Below, one piece after another: positions 11,811 to 25,719 of a stretch of 50,770 nt of DNA. Position numbers and translations under genes: made by a program. Source of the stretch: Tubiluchus corallicola (lineage: Eukaryota; Priapulida; Priapulimorpha; Priapulimorphida; Tubiluchidae); NCBI GenBank assembly GCA_030141605.1, contig JAQGDQ010001270.1:1-50770 (forward strand), in the 5' to 3' direction. The stretch's first letter is position 1. Each line of letters begins with the position of its first letter. The notes below the pieces were generated by a model. The model saw only the letters and a program-made list of their open reading frames with translations, searched no databases and had not been told where the DNA came from.

Positions 11811-14223
11811 AACGAGCTTGTTATAATTATTACGTCGCTACTAGTTAACTAATTGAAATCTGGTTTTTTTGAAATTAAAAATAATTATTTTGTGTGTATT
11901 CAAAACGAACACCTACTATACTGATTTTGTATTAGATAATTATGCTGTTCATAAATTTGTGTACCATTATTTTTTTTTGCTTGGCAAGTAAGTTGCATAA
12001 TAACAAGGACTGGAAAGTACAACTTAGTGCTAATTACTCTGTAACTGTCAATTATTTTAATTAAAGGAAACTGATGTTTGTTGTTAGTTTATCTTAGTCA
12101 TTCTAAAGACACATGATGTGTGCTCGTGTTTGGCAAAACAGTAATTTTTGAACAATAAATTAACCTTAAATTTAAAAAAGAAACTGATTTATTGCATCTT
12201 ATTTCTTATTACTGGGTTACAATTGTTTTTTTTTGTACTTTATTCACATTTATCCTTACATTGTGTAAACATATGATCAAAAATTATAATGTTATGTTCA
12301 AATATTCAACATATTTATAATATACATTTAAGGACTGTAATCGAAACTGATGAAGTTACTCAAACTGTTTACCACTACTAGAGTCTGTTCCTTTACAGAA
12401 ATTAGCATTATTGTTGTTGCAACAAGTTTCTATTAACTTTAAATGACTTACTAACCACAATTTATTTGCCAGTGAATTTCTTCATGTGTTTTTGCTTACC
12501 TCATAAGGACATCATAGATTTGCCTCCTTAGCATTGTTATTTTCCACTGTATTTGTTGTGCATCTACAGTAAGAAATGGGAGCAGAATGATTGCAGAATA
12601 AAAAAACTATAGAATATGCTGAAAAATTGCAAACAAACAGTTTTGCACCACCGTGAATTATCGCTTAAAATTTCATACAGTCTTACTAGCGGCTGAAAAA
12701 CTAAATTTAAGTCTTTAAAGGAGAGCAATGATTTTAAGTTTGCCTCGTAAGATTATATGTGTTCTTGCAAGCCAAAACCGTCCACAAGTCGGTATAGTTA
12801 AACAACGTAATGACACGTGAAAAATTGGGTCAAATATCAATTTTTTTTCAAAAACAAATGCCAAATGTTATGAGCATGTGGACGTCGCTTGCGACTCCAT
12901 CTACTGCCCAAATATCTAGTTAACTTTCACTTTTACTCACCTTATTTAAATTAAATAGTAGTTTAAGCAAATATACTGTTTATATTTAATGAGCAAACAG
13001 ACAGTCTAAATATGGATAGTGCCAATCAGTGATTACCTGGCTAGTGGCGTGATTTGTGCAGTGTACCTAAACGAGAATTTACCATTGTGTGTCGCATGTG
13101 CTTAAACTTACCCGTGTTACGTGTACCTGTATTTTATTTTATAATTATTTTACCTGTTTAGTGTCAGTTCTGCACAGGTGTGTTACCTGCTTAATCTCTG
13201 TTAATTAACAATATGAGTTGTAATGAAGATGACTCATCACCGAGTGAACTCCATAGTCCGAGATCGTCGTACGTATTTAGTCGAAACTCACCGTTTGCTG
13301 TGTTGTAAAAATTCCCATTTACCTGGTAGCAATGCCGTCAGAAAGAACTCGTTAATTTCAAACGGTTTTGCTTTCAGACACGTTACACGGGCTTTTCATG
13401 ACTTTGCATTAAACATTGTTTGAACGAAAAAATTGCTACCAAAGCTCAGATGGACTAATCTCATTCAACTCTTGTGGTTTAATTTTTTTGTATGATTTCA
13501 GCACTGTAATTGCACTGCTTTTATCACCAAATGGCATCCTATTAGCTCACTGATCTTTACTAGTAGTGCTACACACCAGACAGGCACATCATAAAAATTA
13601 GGTTGTACCAAACCACAGAAGACCTTGAACCTACTTTTTCTTTGTTGATAATGTTTGCTGAATGCAACGGAACTCTATACCTCTGTATATACATTGACTT
13701 TGGGCACCTTGAATCTATGTAATTTCATCAACTTGCATTAGAGTCTAGGAAAAACTAGCCCTTACTGAACATTTCGTTAGGAAAAGAACAACGAAAACAT
13801 TTGATATATTGCACTACATATTACTGCAAGATCAGCCGCTAGATGGTGCTAATCTTCAGAATTCAAGGAGCTCTTAATTAACTGACAGCATGCAGATTTC
13901 TAAAGCATTGTGAACTGTATCGTTAAAAGTCACCTAAGTTAATAAAAGTGTTTGGGGGAAAAATCGTTAAAAATTTCTGTAAATAAAATAAAATTAATTA
14001 GCTTTCAGTGTGTGACTACCATGTAATTTCCAAACTACCAGATGCACCAGAACAAGTGTCATTGTAGTATACGCTTAATGAGATTTCTAGTATGAATATG
14101 GAGCAATTAATTGAAATAGGACTTGGTCTTGGTATTAATTTATACCAAGCCTCTATAAATGTGTTTTTATATAAAGCTCTGTGTTTAATATTCCGAGTAA
14201 AATTTATGCCTTATTTTTGATAG
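11811..14223. other. No firm gene; presumed 5' region or intron of the Ig-C1q gene
   Basis: An ATG at 13213 opens MSCNEDDSSPSELHSPRS and runs to a possible gtacgt donor (phase 2), but it does not join in phase to the Ig exon. No signal peptide, collagen-like or transmembrane exon was found. Confidence 0.3.
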
Positions 14224-17200
14224 ACAAACCACGCACTGCAAATCTCCGCATTATTACTGGAAGTACAGAGATTGTAATGTTATTAACATTGGAGCTGAAA
14301 TGTGAAACTGATGCTAATCCACCACCAACCTTCACCTGGAAACTGGATGGAAATATTTTACCTGACACAGGTGATGTTCTGAGAAGATCCGTTGTAAAGA
14401 CTCGGGATGATGGAAAATACGAGTGCGAAGCAGCAAACACTCTTGGTTCAGTCACGTCTAACAAAATAGATGTTTCTGTGAAGAGTAAGTTTTACGTGTC
14501 TCTCTATAGAATCTGATACTTTTAGCAGCACTGAATATGTAGAATTTTTCTATATTTACCTGTGATTTTTATATGAACCCAGTTCACTGATCTTTCACAA
14601 ATCATCAGTATCCATTCGACTAATCATTCCGTGAGATAATTATTTTTCTTATCACATCACTTTGTTGTTTACAAGAATTTTTAGTGTCACTAGTCTTATT
14701 GTTTTGATGCTCACATGGGGGTACCACAATTACACAGTCATGTTCCAGAAAGTATCCACTAAAAAACTACATCTCAAAAGTTTATGTTAGACATTTTCTT
14801 GGTTAACAATCTGATTACTTCAATTTATATTTTTATTTTCACAAATTCATTTTTAATTCTCTCTAGTGCAACAAGCTTTTGTTGTCTTACTTCCTTATCC
14901 TGCAAAGGGTCTCTAAGCCTCTGACTTGGGTTGGCTAATGTGTTTTACTTTCCCCTTTGTGCTTCACTCTCAATGCATGTTATGAACAAATCTAGCAATA
15001 TCCAGAATTGCTTGCATGAGTCACTGAGGGTTGATGTGAGCAACTCGACAGAGCGAAACTGTTCATAGAACAACAGAGGAGTTTATTTGCCCATTTGCTC
15101 ATCCTGATATCATAAATGCAAAGAACACGATGTAACGCCATGTTTATAGACAACGCACTCTTATTCTCAATGTCATGAAAAGGAGGCACGATCGTCCTAT
15201 AAATGAGGTGTAACACGTGGTTCTGGGGTTCTTTGGTGTTAGATAACTTTCTACTAGAAACTGGAGTCAGGCTAAAGCTTTGTTTTTTGGGGCACATGGA
15301 ACCCGAGCCTAGGAGAATTAATGAGCTAGCGATATTCAATGGCTGGTAGAAAACCAAAAATAGTTATTAAGCTGTATATAACAAAATTTAATTGACCACT
15401 GCTTTAATCGATTTCTACCAGTAAGAAAGACATAGATAGTATTAACAGTCAATCACAGTACAGCAAATAAGCAGATATATTCCCTAGCCTAATAATAGAG
15501 AAGGGTGGTGTTAATGGGGGGGGGTATCACGCGCAAATGATGACGCACTGTCGATAACGGCAATCCAATGATGACCATACACACGGAATTATGTTAGCTA
15601 GCAAACGCTGAACAAAAGAACAAAATTCTTGGCTTACCAAACACGATGTGAAATCATGTGAAACGGCAGCTGCTAAACTGTGGGGTAACATCCTAGGATT
15701 CACTAATAATGGTTTGATCCACCAGCAATCGGCTGTCCACCATAAACTTCAGCTTGACTTCAAGTTTAGACGACAGGCTGTTGACCGAAAAAGATAGTGA
15801 CGCGTACTGCCAATAGTGAAAAATCAGAGGATGATCATTTTACGTGACCGAAACCTTTCAATAACGGCCGACTGGCTGTCAGATTTCACATCTCTGGTTA
15901 TAGGTGTAAAGTATGTATCGTTTATACTTCATACCTGTACAGGTTTTACACGTTTGAAAACAGCCACGAGTATGGCAGGTATTGCAGAACACAACCACGA
16001 CGAGGGGGTGTTAGTAGTACTCGTACGCTGCTCCAGTAATTAGGCTAATAATACAGTACTACTATAGTGACTACTATAATGTAAGCAAATTACACTAGCA
16101 AGTGCTACAGCTATCACTATAAAGAACTTGACTGTGAATGAACTTGAAAGGTGACAAACAAGTAAACAAAAAGTGTCGTGAATAATGGATGGTTTGTCAC
16201 ACACGTAACAGATAAGCAATAATGCTAACATGTCAACCTTAAATTTAAAAAAAACATTTCAATATGCACAATAATTCACTGATCTTGTTGCCCATTGGCC
16301 AATTTTATGTAGTTTCGATTCTTTCTTAGTTGTAGTTTTGTTTATGCCTCCTCCTATTCCTGTCCTAATTTTAGGGCAAACCATCCTGGGTTACAAAGTT
16401 CAGCCCTTCATGCTGAGTCGCCATTGACGGCACAATGATGGTTAACAACGTATTGATATGAGTTCACAATGATTGATGCACTGAATAGATTGTGGCTAAT
16501 CCATGTTGTTGGTGCCAAATTACCCTGGATAATGGAAAGGATGGTGATAATTGCGGAAACATCTTTGACTGTGATTACATAATAATATTGACCAGCTCGT
16601 GATGATAATGATGACAAGTAATATTTTTATTTCAGCCTTCGCTTTCTCTGTTTATTATCCAGAGAGCAGCACTGGAAGGCCAGGACACATTATGAAATTT
16701 ATAGGGACAAACATCAATCATGGACACGCATATTCGTCGTCCACGGGTATGTGGTTTGCTATAAGTTAACAATGCGTCCCAACAAGAAATAATATAATAT
16801 TTGCTTCTATCGTCATACCATCTAAACATTATTGAAATTTTCTGGCTGACATTTCATTCCACACAACATTAACGGCCTAGCAGGATTTATTGGAAAATCC
16901 CACAGGAAAAACTAACCTCATATTCCTTGCTATAACTGTGTGGAATTCTCATAATCTGTTGTATTGATTATCATTATTACCCATTTTCAGTCTCAAAAAA
17001 GGTTTTATTGAAACAATAACAAAGTTACAAGGAAACATCCTCTCAGATGTGGAAGCACTGATCCTCCCTAGAACATTGTTACTTTCTTATAATTGTAAAA
17101 TAACGTTATACTTAATGAAAGCAGACAGAATACAAAACAATTACTTGTATTTTCGGCATGATAAGATTTCTCTAGCATTTTTATTATTTTTATTATCGTT

Positions 17201-20200
17201 CTAGACGTGTTTCAGCCTACTAAGAGCTTCTTCAGGGTTTTGATTTGAAAATGCTGTAAATTAACAGAACATAGATGCTTGCACGCACGCTGTGTGTGTG
17301 TTTTGATGCATGGGGAGCCCTAACTGTAAATCATGGCACCCCAGTCCATTGACTTACTACGTTTCAAATATAGACAGCCTGATTGATCTTAGTTCAGCAT
17401 GTTTGAATCTTAGGATTTTTATAAAACAACGATTTTAAATTTTCAAATGTTAAAGCTTTTAAATTGTTTCATAAACTGAAATGATATGAATATGACAAAC
17501 TTATTTATTTTCAGTGTTTTATTGTCATAACGCTGGTTATGCTTTTTCACCATGCTTGTGTTTAGATAGGCCTACGCATTAATTTGATTTGCAAAGTTTT
17601 TAAAAGTTATTTAGCCTAGGTGCTCCAAAGGGACATAATCCGCCCCTGGCTATGTCCTATATTAGAATTCCAGGAACTTTTTTGCAAGACAACCCTTCAC
17701 TTCACAATCAGAGAACTGCTTGAATTCATATAATTATTTACGGGAGACAATCGTAATCCTGGTATATCAACGTATGAAAACTATTTGCTATCAGATTCAT
17801 GTTATTTGTTCATGTTTATGTTGGATTTGTTATAAAAATCGTGGAATTCCCTGTGCGTTTGACAAGAGCACTAGCATTCGTATTTTACAGAGAAGCAATC
17901 TAACCAAGGCGTTATAGCCGTAGTATTAAAACTGCATTGGCTGGCTAAAGGCTAGTTCACACTTTACCATTGCAGTTGATGTCTCTGTTACCTGCCAAGC
18001 TATGATGATTCATACTGATGAACCATTACGTAATGCAGATCGTATGAATTGCTTAACAGATAATGGATGATCTGAATACATTTATTACATTTATTTTTAC
18101 ATACTCTACAGAAACAGCTGAGACATACTTTGTTGGTAGTTTTCTAAGTCGAATCGCTGTTATAAAAAACTGTTGTTACGTGAAATACGACGATTGACTT
18201 TAACTTAATTGAACAAGAAAATGAGATTATTTTCAGCTTTTACTTTTGAATTCGGTAATCGTTTCGCATAATTGTTTTTCTCTAAGACTAAGTTTTTTAG
18301 TCTGTTTTGCATTTTAGTCTCTGAGGGTGGTGATTCTGACTTTCTCCCAATCAAAGAGGGAACTTCTTTGTCAGGATTGAGGGGGCGTGGACGGTCATTG
18401 ATCTCAGTGCTGGAGTAGGCTAATGACCAAAATTAAAATTAAATTAAAAAAACGAAATTAAACATGGTTAAACGTAAATGCTGACAAGGGAATGCAGTAA
18501 ACCTCTCAGGTGTGCATGTGAATGTGCCTTTATCTAGATTAGATTGAAATTCTGACTGTGTAGTAGTAAAAACAACTAATCACATGCACAAAGGGAGCTT
18601 ATGAAAAGGGAAGGTGTACTGTAGATCCTTGTCAGTGGTCAGTGGTGTTCTCTCATCCAGCTCTGTTTACACTCTCAGGCTTTGCAACAAACGAGCCACC
18701 TGTGTCATTTTTTCCAGAGTTGTCATTTCGGTAAGCTGCGTATGCAATGTGCTTAATAATAAATCGATAATTCAATTTAATTCAATTATATGAATCAGTA
18801 ATTTTGTTTCAGCTTAAACATTTGTTAGCTTAATCATAAACCTGCAACGTAACTCTGTTAGGGCTGCAGTATCATCCTCCCTGCTTCTGTTGCAAATAGA
18901 CAGCAGTTCAATATTTTGATTTTTAAATGCATATTTTTCTTCAGCGCTAAGATTTTATGTACTATAGTACACAGTATGAATAAATTTTACATTACGTTAC
19001 ACAAGAAAAGAACAAAGATCACATATGTGCACCTTTGGATTAACTTCTGGGTACTTTTTAATTAAATTTATACGTTAGATGAAGACTTAAACATTAATTT
19101 GGTTTTTTACTTTACAGGAAAATTCACAGCTCCTATCAAAGGCACTTACTCATTTGCAGTGAATCTGTTTGCGAAGAGAAGCTATTATAATTATGTTGCC
19201 TTTCTTAAGCATAATTGGAGTACAGTTGCGTATATCTCTCATCCAGGTAAGCTTGTTTAGTAAACTGTTTGCAATCAAGCACCCTGTCTACATCCATGCT
19301 GACAAATTCATTACTCAAGAGTTTTAACTAAATAATTTTTTACATAAACTAATTTTCTACAATAATGTCATATTCATTAAGTTTCATTCGTTCATTTGTT
19401 CATTCATTCACAAGTTGTTGACGGTCCATCCCATTTGTCAATTACTTATTGATTGTTTAAAGTTCACTCACCTTATTTGCAATTCTAGTTTAATTATTCA
19501 TTAACATAATTATGCTTTCTTCATTTTAATTCGTTTGGTAATAATAATTTGTAAAAAGAAGTACTGTTATACTTAAACAAAAATGCATAAGTGAAACACA
19601 TAAAATAATTAAAAATACTGTTCTGTCTTCGGTACTTGCCACCAGGGTAGTTGTAATAGCTCCTGGATGGTTTGAACCAGAGCTATCGGTGGGCGAGACG
19701 CCATGGTTTGAGTACCTCATCCTGAAACGAGATTAGTGAACCAAATGCCTGGGAGTCATTAATTAGCATTGATTAAGTGACATAAGCCCCGCTCATAATC
19801 TTGACTAATTTAGTGATTTTGTAAAATTAAAATGTTAATGTAAGAAAGAATTTTTGTAATTGGAATGAACAACTAGCTGGCTAAACATAAAACATAAAAA
19901 AGGAATCTACCCTTGAGGGGTTACTTCACATTGGCACCCAAACAGTTAGGAGACAGGATCATGAAGGGATTAGGCTTGTCCTGTTTGGCGCTCAAACTAA
20001 CACCAGTAACCCCTGAACTCAAGGAATAAGAATGCGGCACTTGTTTTTATAGATTTTGCACAGGTAAAATAGGTAAGTATTTAAATTTCAGCCAATCACA
20101 AGGTAGGATTTGTGAATTTCGTTCAGGTAAAATTATTGAATTTCGATTTATAGATGTTTTTATTTTGAAGAGCCTTTAAAATAACATTCACGTAACATGT

Positions 20201-22891
20201 TCTGTGTCCTTTAGTGAACGAAAGTTTAAACGCATAATAGGGCAAAAGCTCCGCCCCCTCCCTTTAAAATGAAAGCTCCCACTTTGAATGGAGTTAACAC
20301 AATAAAGGAAAGCTGAATAATGCCTTCTGCAACGTGACAACAAGATTTTCAAACGCAGTGCAAAAGGAAGATAACAGTTTCTGTTGCATAATTTCAAATA
20401 TCATTAGTCTGCGCAAGAGGCTACAAAATTATTTAGTAGAGTTAAAGATTTTCTTTTAGTCGGTTGACTTTAGATGAAATATTGATTCGTTTAAGTTTTA
20501 CTTTATTGGCAGGTTTTATTGGTGCACCCTTAATTACGAATTTGCAAATCTAAAGTGCTGTAAAAAGTGATTTATGTATTTATTTATGGAGCAAGAGCAC
20601 TTTAAGTTAATACAGAAAAATACTGGCTGCAACCAGTCTCATCTCTTGGTTGGTGGTTAACACCAGGCTTAGTTGTTCAGCATTAAGCAACAGCTAACGA
20701 TTCCAGTTGTGCAACTAACTGGTGAGACTTCAGTGGAATGTTTGCCAGCATGCAAGTTTCAATTTCCAACTGTGTAAGACTATCATTCAGCAGAGGATAA
20801 AATGTCTGCCACAAGTCAGGTTGCCAAAAACAGGTTTCTTCACTGAAACTTCTTGTTACATTTCTGAAAAATTTTATACTCAGAATTTCTAATGCAATAA
20901 AATAGTAGGTACATTTTACAGGTGTAAGCTAAATTATAAGTAGAAAGTTTACTGAAATAAGAAGCCAAGCCCAAAATTTACATTTGAAAAGTGGGGAGAG
21001 GTCGGTAAGTTGACTGTCGAGAGGAAAAATGATTCATTGGGGTTGTCATTGGTTGAAATACTAGGTAGGTGAATGCAGGTAAAACTGATTGCTCAGGTTA
21101 CATTGTCTGCTGATTTCTCTCAAATTGGTCAGCCCAGACAGGAGATGGCAGAGACTTTAGCAAATTTCATGTTCGAGTCAACTCCAGCAGGACCAATTTA
21201 TTTTAGCCGTTTTGGGGCAAGAGGAGAACTTTGGGAAAGACTACCTAGCAGCCAATCAAATATCATTTGCCTTGTTGATTACTCCGGGATCATAACGAAA
21301 ATTGAAGTACAATCCTTCTGTAAAATACTTAGTGTGTTGTACTAAAACTAAGCAAGTTTTAGGATAAAAACTCGAAATTTTAAATTTACTGCTGCGCTCA
21401 AGCATGAACTGTCAAACGTGTGAAGTTGGTCACAAACTAACACATCTAGCAAAATTTAATGACGAAATGCCTGTGTCGTAAGAATTTTTTCACATAAGTA
21501 ATTTTTGAAAAAAAGAGCATGCTTTCGTTCAATATTTTACAAATTAAATTATTTTGATCTACAGTTTAAGATTGAGTCCGATTTTGCCTTTAGTGTCGAG
21601 GGGGTCATATAGTTTAGGAGTGGGCATCTTAGGTCACAGTACGAGCAGTTTAAGGTCCTACAGGTAAGACCTTACAGTGTAACCCACAGGAGCCGAAGAC
21701 TACATGGAATTTTTAGATTCGGAAAGAGGCTCTCGAATAGGGCAGCAGGCCAGTAATGATGCATCGGGCTGAGGGATGGCAGGAAAGAAACTCCACGTTA
21801 TTTCCTCATCGCTGTCTTGTTAAGTACGGTGTGGTCTGTAAGGTGGTGGGGAATGACCAAAGGTGTCCAATTGCACTTCAGCTTCACCATCTATTGAGGT
21901 TAAGAGACGGTAGTTCTGTCTTTTCAACAAAGTCTTGTGCAATTTTATTCCTGGGTTCGAGTTCAGGGGTCTCGTCTGACTTGGGCATTCTAAGAAATCG
22001 GATGCTGATGTTGATGCATTTTCTACTTGCAGAACTGTGGAAAAAATTAATAGGGAATTGCTGGAGATAAATAATAACATATCCGCAGGCTCCATAAATG
22101 ATGCTTTGCAAATAATATAAACCGATTTTGTCTATTCCGCATCCACCAAAATGCAACTGCATCTGCACGTTACGTAAAGGCCACGTAAAATGATGTACGT
22201 CATTGAGTTGGTCCTCTAAAGTTTTTACATAGCCTGCAAAATTGAGGCAATCAAAATTAGAAAACAGTCACTACATCACAACTATGGCATGACAGCCACT
22301 CATCATCATTCTGTCTGCATTACAATATACAAAACATTAAAATTTAATACCGCAGGTTGAAAAACTTGGTTTAATGAAATACTACAATAATTAATCAAAT
22401 TAAACAAAAAATATTCAAATTAGTTAAAATAAATCTGTCTAGTTTGTGTGCTTTAACTTTTTAAATGCTAATTTAGTTAACCAGCTGTAATATAATGGAT
22501 TACCATGATCACCAGGGAATGTGGTGCTGAGCGTTTGCCTTGCAAGCAATAGGGTGCTAGTTCAAATCCATCCTGCATATAACTTTTTCGTATTTCCTAT
22601 TTTTCAAGTTTGGTATCTAAATTTTATAAATTCTTGGTTTGTGATGTTAACAATAATCCTGACATTGAGATAAACTGATGCATCCTTGTGACTAGTATTT
22701 GCTCTTACACAAGTTGTACTTAAAAATATTATTATTTTGTTGCAGGTGATGATCTCTGGCTTGAAATAACAAAGACTATTATTCTTCATCTCGAAACAGG
22801 AGATGAAGTTTATGTCACATATGGGAGTGATGGTTCCACCATTCAGAATGCTTCTTATGGAAGCATATTCAATGGCTACTTAGTTTGCTAA
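14224..22891 (+). CDS. Ig domain plus C1q domain protein (4 exons, 5' end missing)
   Basis: Seen: exon A 14224-14484 (tttttgatag|ACAAAC to GTGAAGA|gtaagt) encodes one full I-set-like Ig domain: LELKCETDANPPPTFTWKLD and DDGKYECEAANT, with both Cys, the Trp and the D-x-G-x-Y-x-C motif. Exon B 16636-16746 (ttatttcag|CCTTC to CCACGG|gtatgt) gives FAFSVYYPES and FIGTNINHGHAY. Exon C 19118-19246 gives GKFTAPIKGTYSFAVNLF. Exon D 22746-22891 gives LETGDEVYVTYG and SIFNGYLVC, then TAA. B to D form a complete C1q domain. All junctions are phase 1. Known: C1q heads trimerise and bind diverse ligands; Ig-C1q proteins are used in invertebrate immunity. Inferred: a secreted or membrane recognition protein. 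The signal peptide or anchor exon was not found, so the true N-terminus is unknown. Confidence 0.88.
14485..16635. other. Intron 1 of the Ig-C1q gene
   Basis: This separates the Ig exon from the first C1q exon. A minus-strand open frame of 121 codons (14992-15357) lies here without a recognised domain; the relatively GC-rich patch may be an old transposon. Confidence 0.5.
16747..19117. other. Intron 2 of the Ig-C1q gene
   Basis: No nested gene recognised. Near 17195-17235 is a sequence with paired GTTTCAGC and CTTCTTCAGG blocks of the type often seen in invertebrate retroelement ends. Confidence 0.45.
19911..20024. repeat. Imperfect inverted repeat, MITE-like
   Basis: The left side reads CCTTGAG, GGGGTTACT, CCAAACAG. 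The reverse complement of the right side has the same blocks in the same order with small insertions. Target-site duplications were not identified, so a foldback or MITE origin is only suggested. Confidence 0.35.
21300..21590 (-). repeat. Decayed copy A of a dispersed exon-like repeat
   Basis: It aligns by eye with 39240-39600: shared blocks are AAACTAACACATCTA, GAAAATTGAAGTACA and CAGTTTAAGA followed by GAGTCCG or GGGTCCG. The central coding-like part present in the 39263-39484 copy is deleted here. Confidence 0.55.
22515..22578 (+). repeat. tRNA-Ala(UGC)-like pseudogene or SINE head
   Basis: GGGAATGTGGTGCTGAGCG (A-box-like) is followed by the stem-loop TTGC-CTTGCAA-GCAA, a 7-nt loop with anticodon TGC, and GTTCAAATCC (B-box). 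The overall order matches eukaryotic tRNA-Ala, but the D arm is shortened and the acceptor pairs poorly. A dead tRNA or tRNA-derived SINE is more likely than a working gene. Confidence 0.5.
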
Positions 22892-25715
22892 GATTTTTCC
22901 CAAATTGTATTTAATCTCAAACAAAATTTTTGGATGGGTCACCGCAACATCATCATGCCAGAATTTCTGAATTTATAATTAATATTAATCAGCAGGGTTA
23001 GACTTATCTACCCTGCCATTAGCTGGTACAACACACTAAGCTTTGTTAAGCAGTTCTTATAAGGTAAATTTTGTAAGTTTTGTATGAACAATGATACTTT
23101 TTTCTCAAGTACGATTCATAGGGAAAAATCATTTTCATTGCATGTTTATCAAACAACGAATATTCTATAAGATTTTGTGCTTTGTAAAATAGTGTTATAG
23201 GTAATGCACTTTAACAAATTTGGCATCCATAAATATTCATATATAAATATATCTTACAGATTTATTGATGATAGCTTTCTTTTTTATTAAATTAAATTTC
23301 ACGTGATTGATTTTCTTATTAAAATTTAAAGTTCAATTCAAAGTAAAATTTATAGTTTGATACTTAACTTCAACTACCTTCCATGAATCTGTCTGTTATC
23401 TATATATTTGAAGCCAACATACCATTTGTCAAGTGCCGTTTGAAATTTCAAGTTAAATTAAAGAATTACATTGAATTGCCTTTATTATCTGCATAGATAG
23501 AGCAACATTTTTAATTCTCTAACATATTTATATATATTTATATATATATATCTTAGTGCAACTCGTTTTTCATCAAGTTAAAGACTGTTGTTAAAGCAAA
23601 CTTTTATCAAAAAGAGCAACGCTGAACTTGCATTTTTGGTGAATCTTAGTGAGCACAAAACACAATGCACTAGTACACCACAAACATTTATAGCTTTAAC
23701 AAATATTAAATAATCACATTCATTGAAGGAAAGTTCTGTTCAATATTTGAGTAGATTTCGTGCATAGAATTAACAAATATATTAACAATAATAGCAATTA
23801 TTCACGTATAGTATGGCAAGTATCTTTCAGTGCTTCTATCTTGTGCCATAAACTATAGCCTGAGTACGCAAGTGTAAAAAACACTGTAGGCCTAATCTCT
23901 GTAGTATAATACTATACTTAGCAAAATTAATAATACATACAACAACATAACGACATTAAAACGTACATTTCAACACAAAACTAAACGTATAATAACATCA
24001 CAAACTAGAAAGTACATCACACAAAAACATCATGTTCTTAATAATGTAATACATCAAAATATTACACTTACGAGAGAGTACACAGCACTAACAATGTACA
24101 CGTGGCAATAACTACAATTTTATCATTAATTGTTGGTTTAATTTGTTTTCTTGTAACCTCATTGGGTTTCTATTATACCCCTCTTAACTGGCTGTTCGTC
24201 CAATAAAAGTTATAAGGAAATTAAGTTTAAACAATGTGAAAATAAAAAAATATAATCCTCAACAAATTCTGATTGATGAGCGAAATCAATTTCACTCAAA
24301 TCACCTTGAATTCTTTTGCAATGGCAACTGCAAACCTTTTAATCAGAATTTTTCTATATTATTATATTATACAAAAAAATGAAAGGAGTACTGCCAAGTA
24401 CCTTGGCAAGTTCTTACAAAACGAATAATAGTAATGCAATTGACAAAATCTTAAAACTAATCAAGGCACCGTCAGCTGCATCAGTCTTCGAATTATACAT
24501 CCCCCAGTTCAGTTTTAAACTTAAAATTGCATATATAATATCCTTAAATCAGTTTTATGAATGAAAGTGAAAATGCAACAAAAACATGCTGAGTGCATTC
24601 AGCAAATTCAACTAGTGGCATCATCTACATTAAATTTTGATAATGAAAAATACACTTATATACCTTTAGCTTTTCTAATTTTTCCATTATGCTGAAATGC
24701 AGATGACATAACGAATGAGACTGATAGTTAAGGTTACATAAAAACTTTGATATTTGTATCGATGTAAGGTACCAAAAAGCAAAACAAATTTATATATGAA
24801 ATGCACACATCAGTATGAATTAAAATCAATCAACATTGCTGCCATTTGAGCTCTCATAGTAAAGAAATGTGTTAGCATTGCTAAGCATGTGTTATATTAC
24901 TAAAAAAGAAATCGATAACGTATCAATTTAAAGAAATTTAAAGCATCTTCGAGTTAACCACATTGGTAGTTCACTTGTTTTCACACTGTATGATTGTGCA
25001 AGTCCATCAGACGAAACTTTCACAGCAACAACCTAACGCCTTGCTATTTGTATGTTTAATTGTTAAAATTCAACATGGAACAACTACCGAAGCATAACAT
25101 GATTATTTAGCTTGATCTTGTCTGCAGTAAGATGCAAGTTGTACAATAAACAAAGAAAATCATGAGACCTAGCCAAGAGTTGAATGTTTGAAGACACGAG
25201 GTTGTTACATCAACGTCAATTTGAAATACTCCTTTATTACGTTTCTGTAACTCACAATAATTTTATGATAAAACGATTATTTTATCCTACAATAACCGCC
25301 TAGAACGTATTCAACTGTCATGCATTTTATTCTTGCTGTTGACTAGCTGCCTGAAAATTTTGCTTCCGGGGATGATTGCCCCCTGCCTTTGCCACGCCTC
25401 TGTGCAAAGGCCGCTGAAAATGGCCTCTGTACAACTGTCATGTGGAGAAACTGATACAAGATGGTTGTACTAGTCGGAATTTGATACTAAATAGCTGACA
25501 ATTGAAAACTAGTAAACAAATTTTTGGTCACTTGCAGTTTTGTTAACACAAAAAACATGAAACCTTTGAAAAGTAACTAATTGAGCAGCTTAGCAGACAA
25601 ATCACTGATTCTTATATGCTGGACAATCTCATTTTTTTTCTCTGACCACTAACCAGGGGCAGAGCAAACATTATTAGTGCCCTCCAAAGCTACAGAAAAC
25701 TAACTTCCTGTTTCG
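22892..25715. other. 3' flank and intergenic region; no gene recognised
   Basis: AT-rich sequence after the Ig-C1q stop codon. It should contain that gene's 3' UTR. No coding exon, RNA gene or tandem array was found. Confidence 0.4.
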
Positions 25716-25719
25716 ATAC

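Larger units (their letters stand above)
19247..22745. other. Intron 3 of the Ig-C1q gene (3.5 kb)
   Basis: It contains an imperfect inverted repeat at 19911-20024, a decayed copy of a dispersed repeat at about 21300-21590 and a tRNA-Ala-like repeat at 22515-22578. Other open frames (for example 21073-21345 and 21756-22070) show no domain. Confidence 0.5.

Noticed and set aside
13213-13270. Possible first exon MSCNEDDSSPSELHSPRS with a gtacgt donor
   Set aside because: It ends in phase 2 whereas the next confirmed exon (14224) needs phase 1, and no linking exon was found.
14992-15357. 121-codon minus frame as a gene within the Ig-C1q intron
   Set aside because: No domain, no homology recognised, no splice or promoter context; possibly an old transposon piece.
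21756-22168. Overlapping frames on both strands of about 90-104 codons
   Set aside because: They overlap each other, lack domains and lie in an intron; treated as chance.
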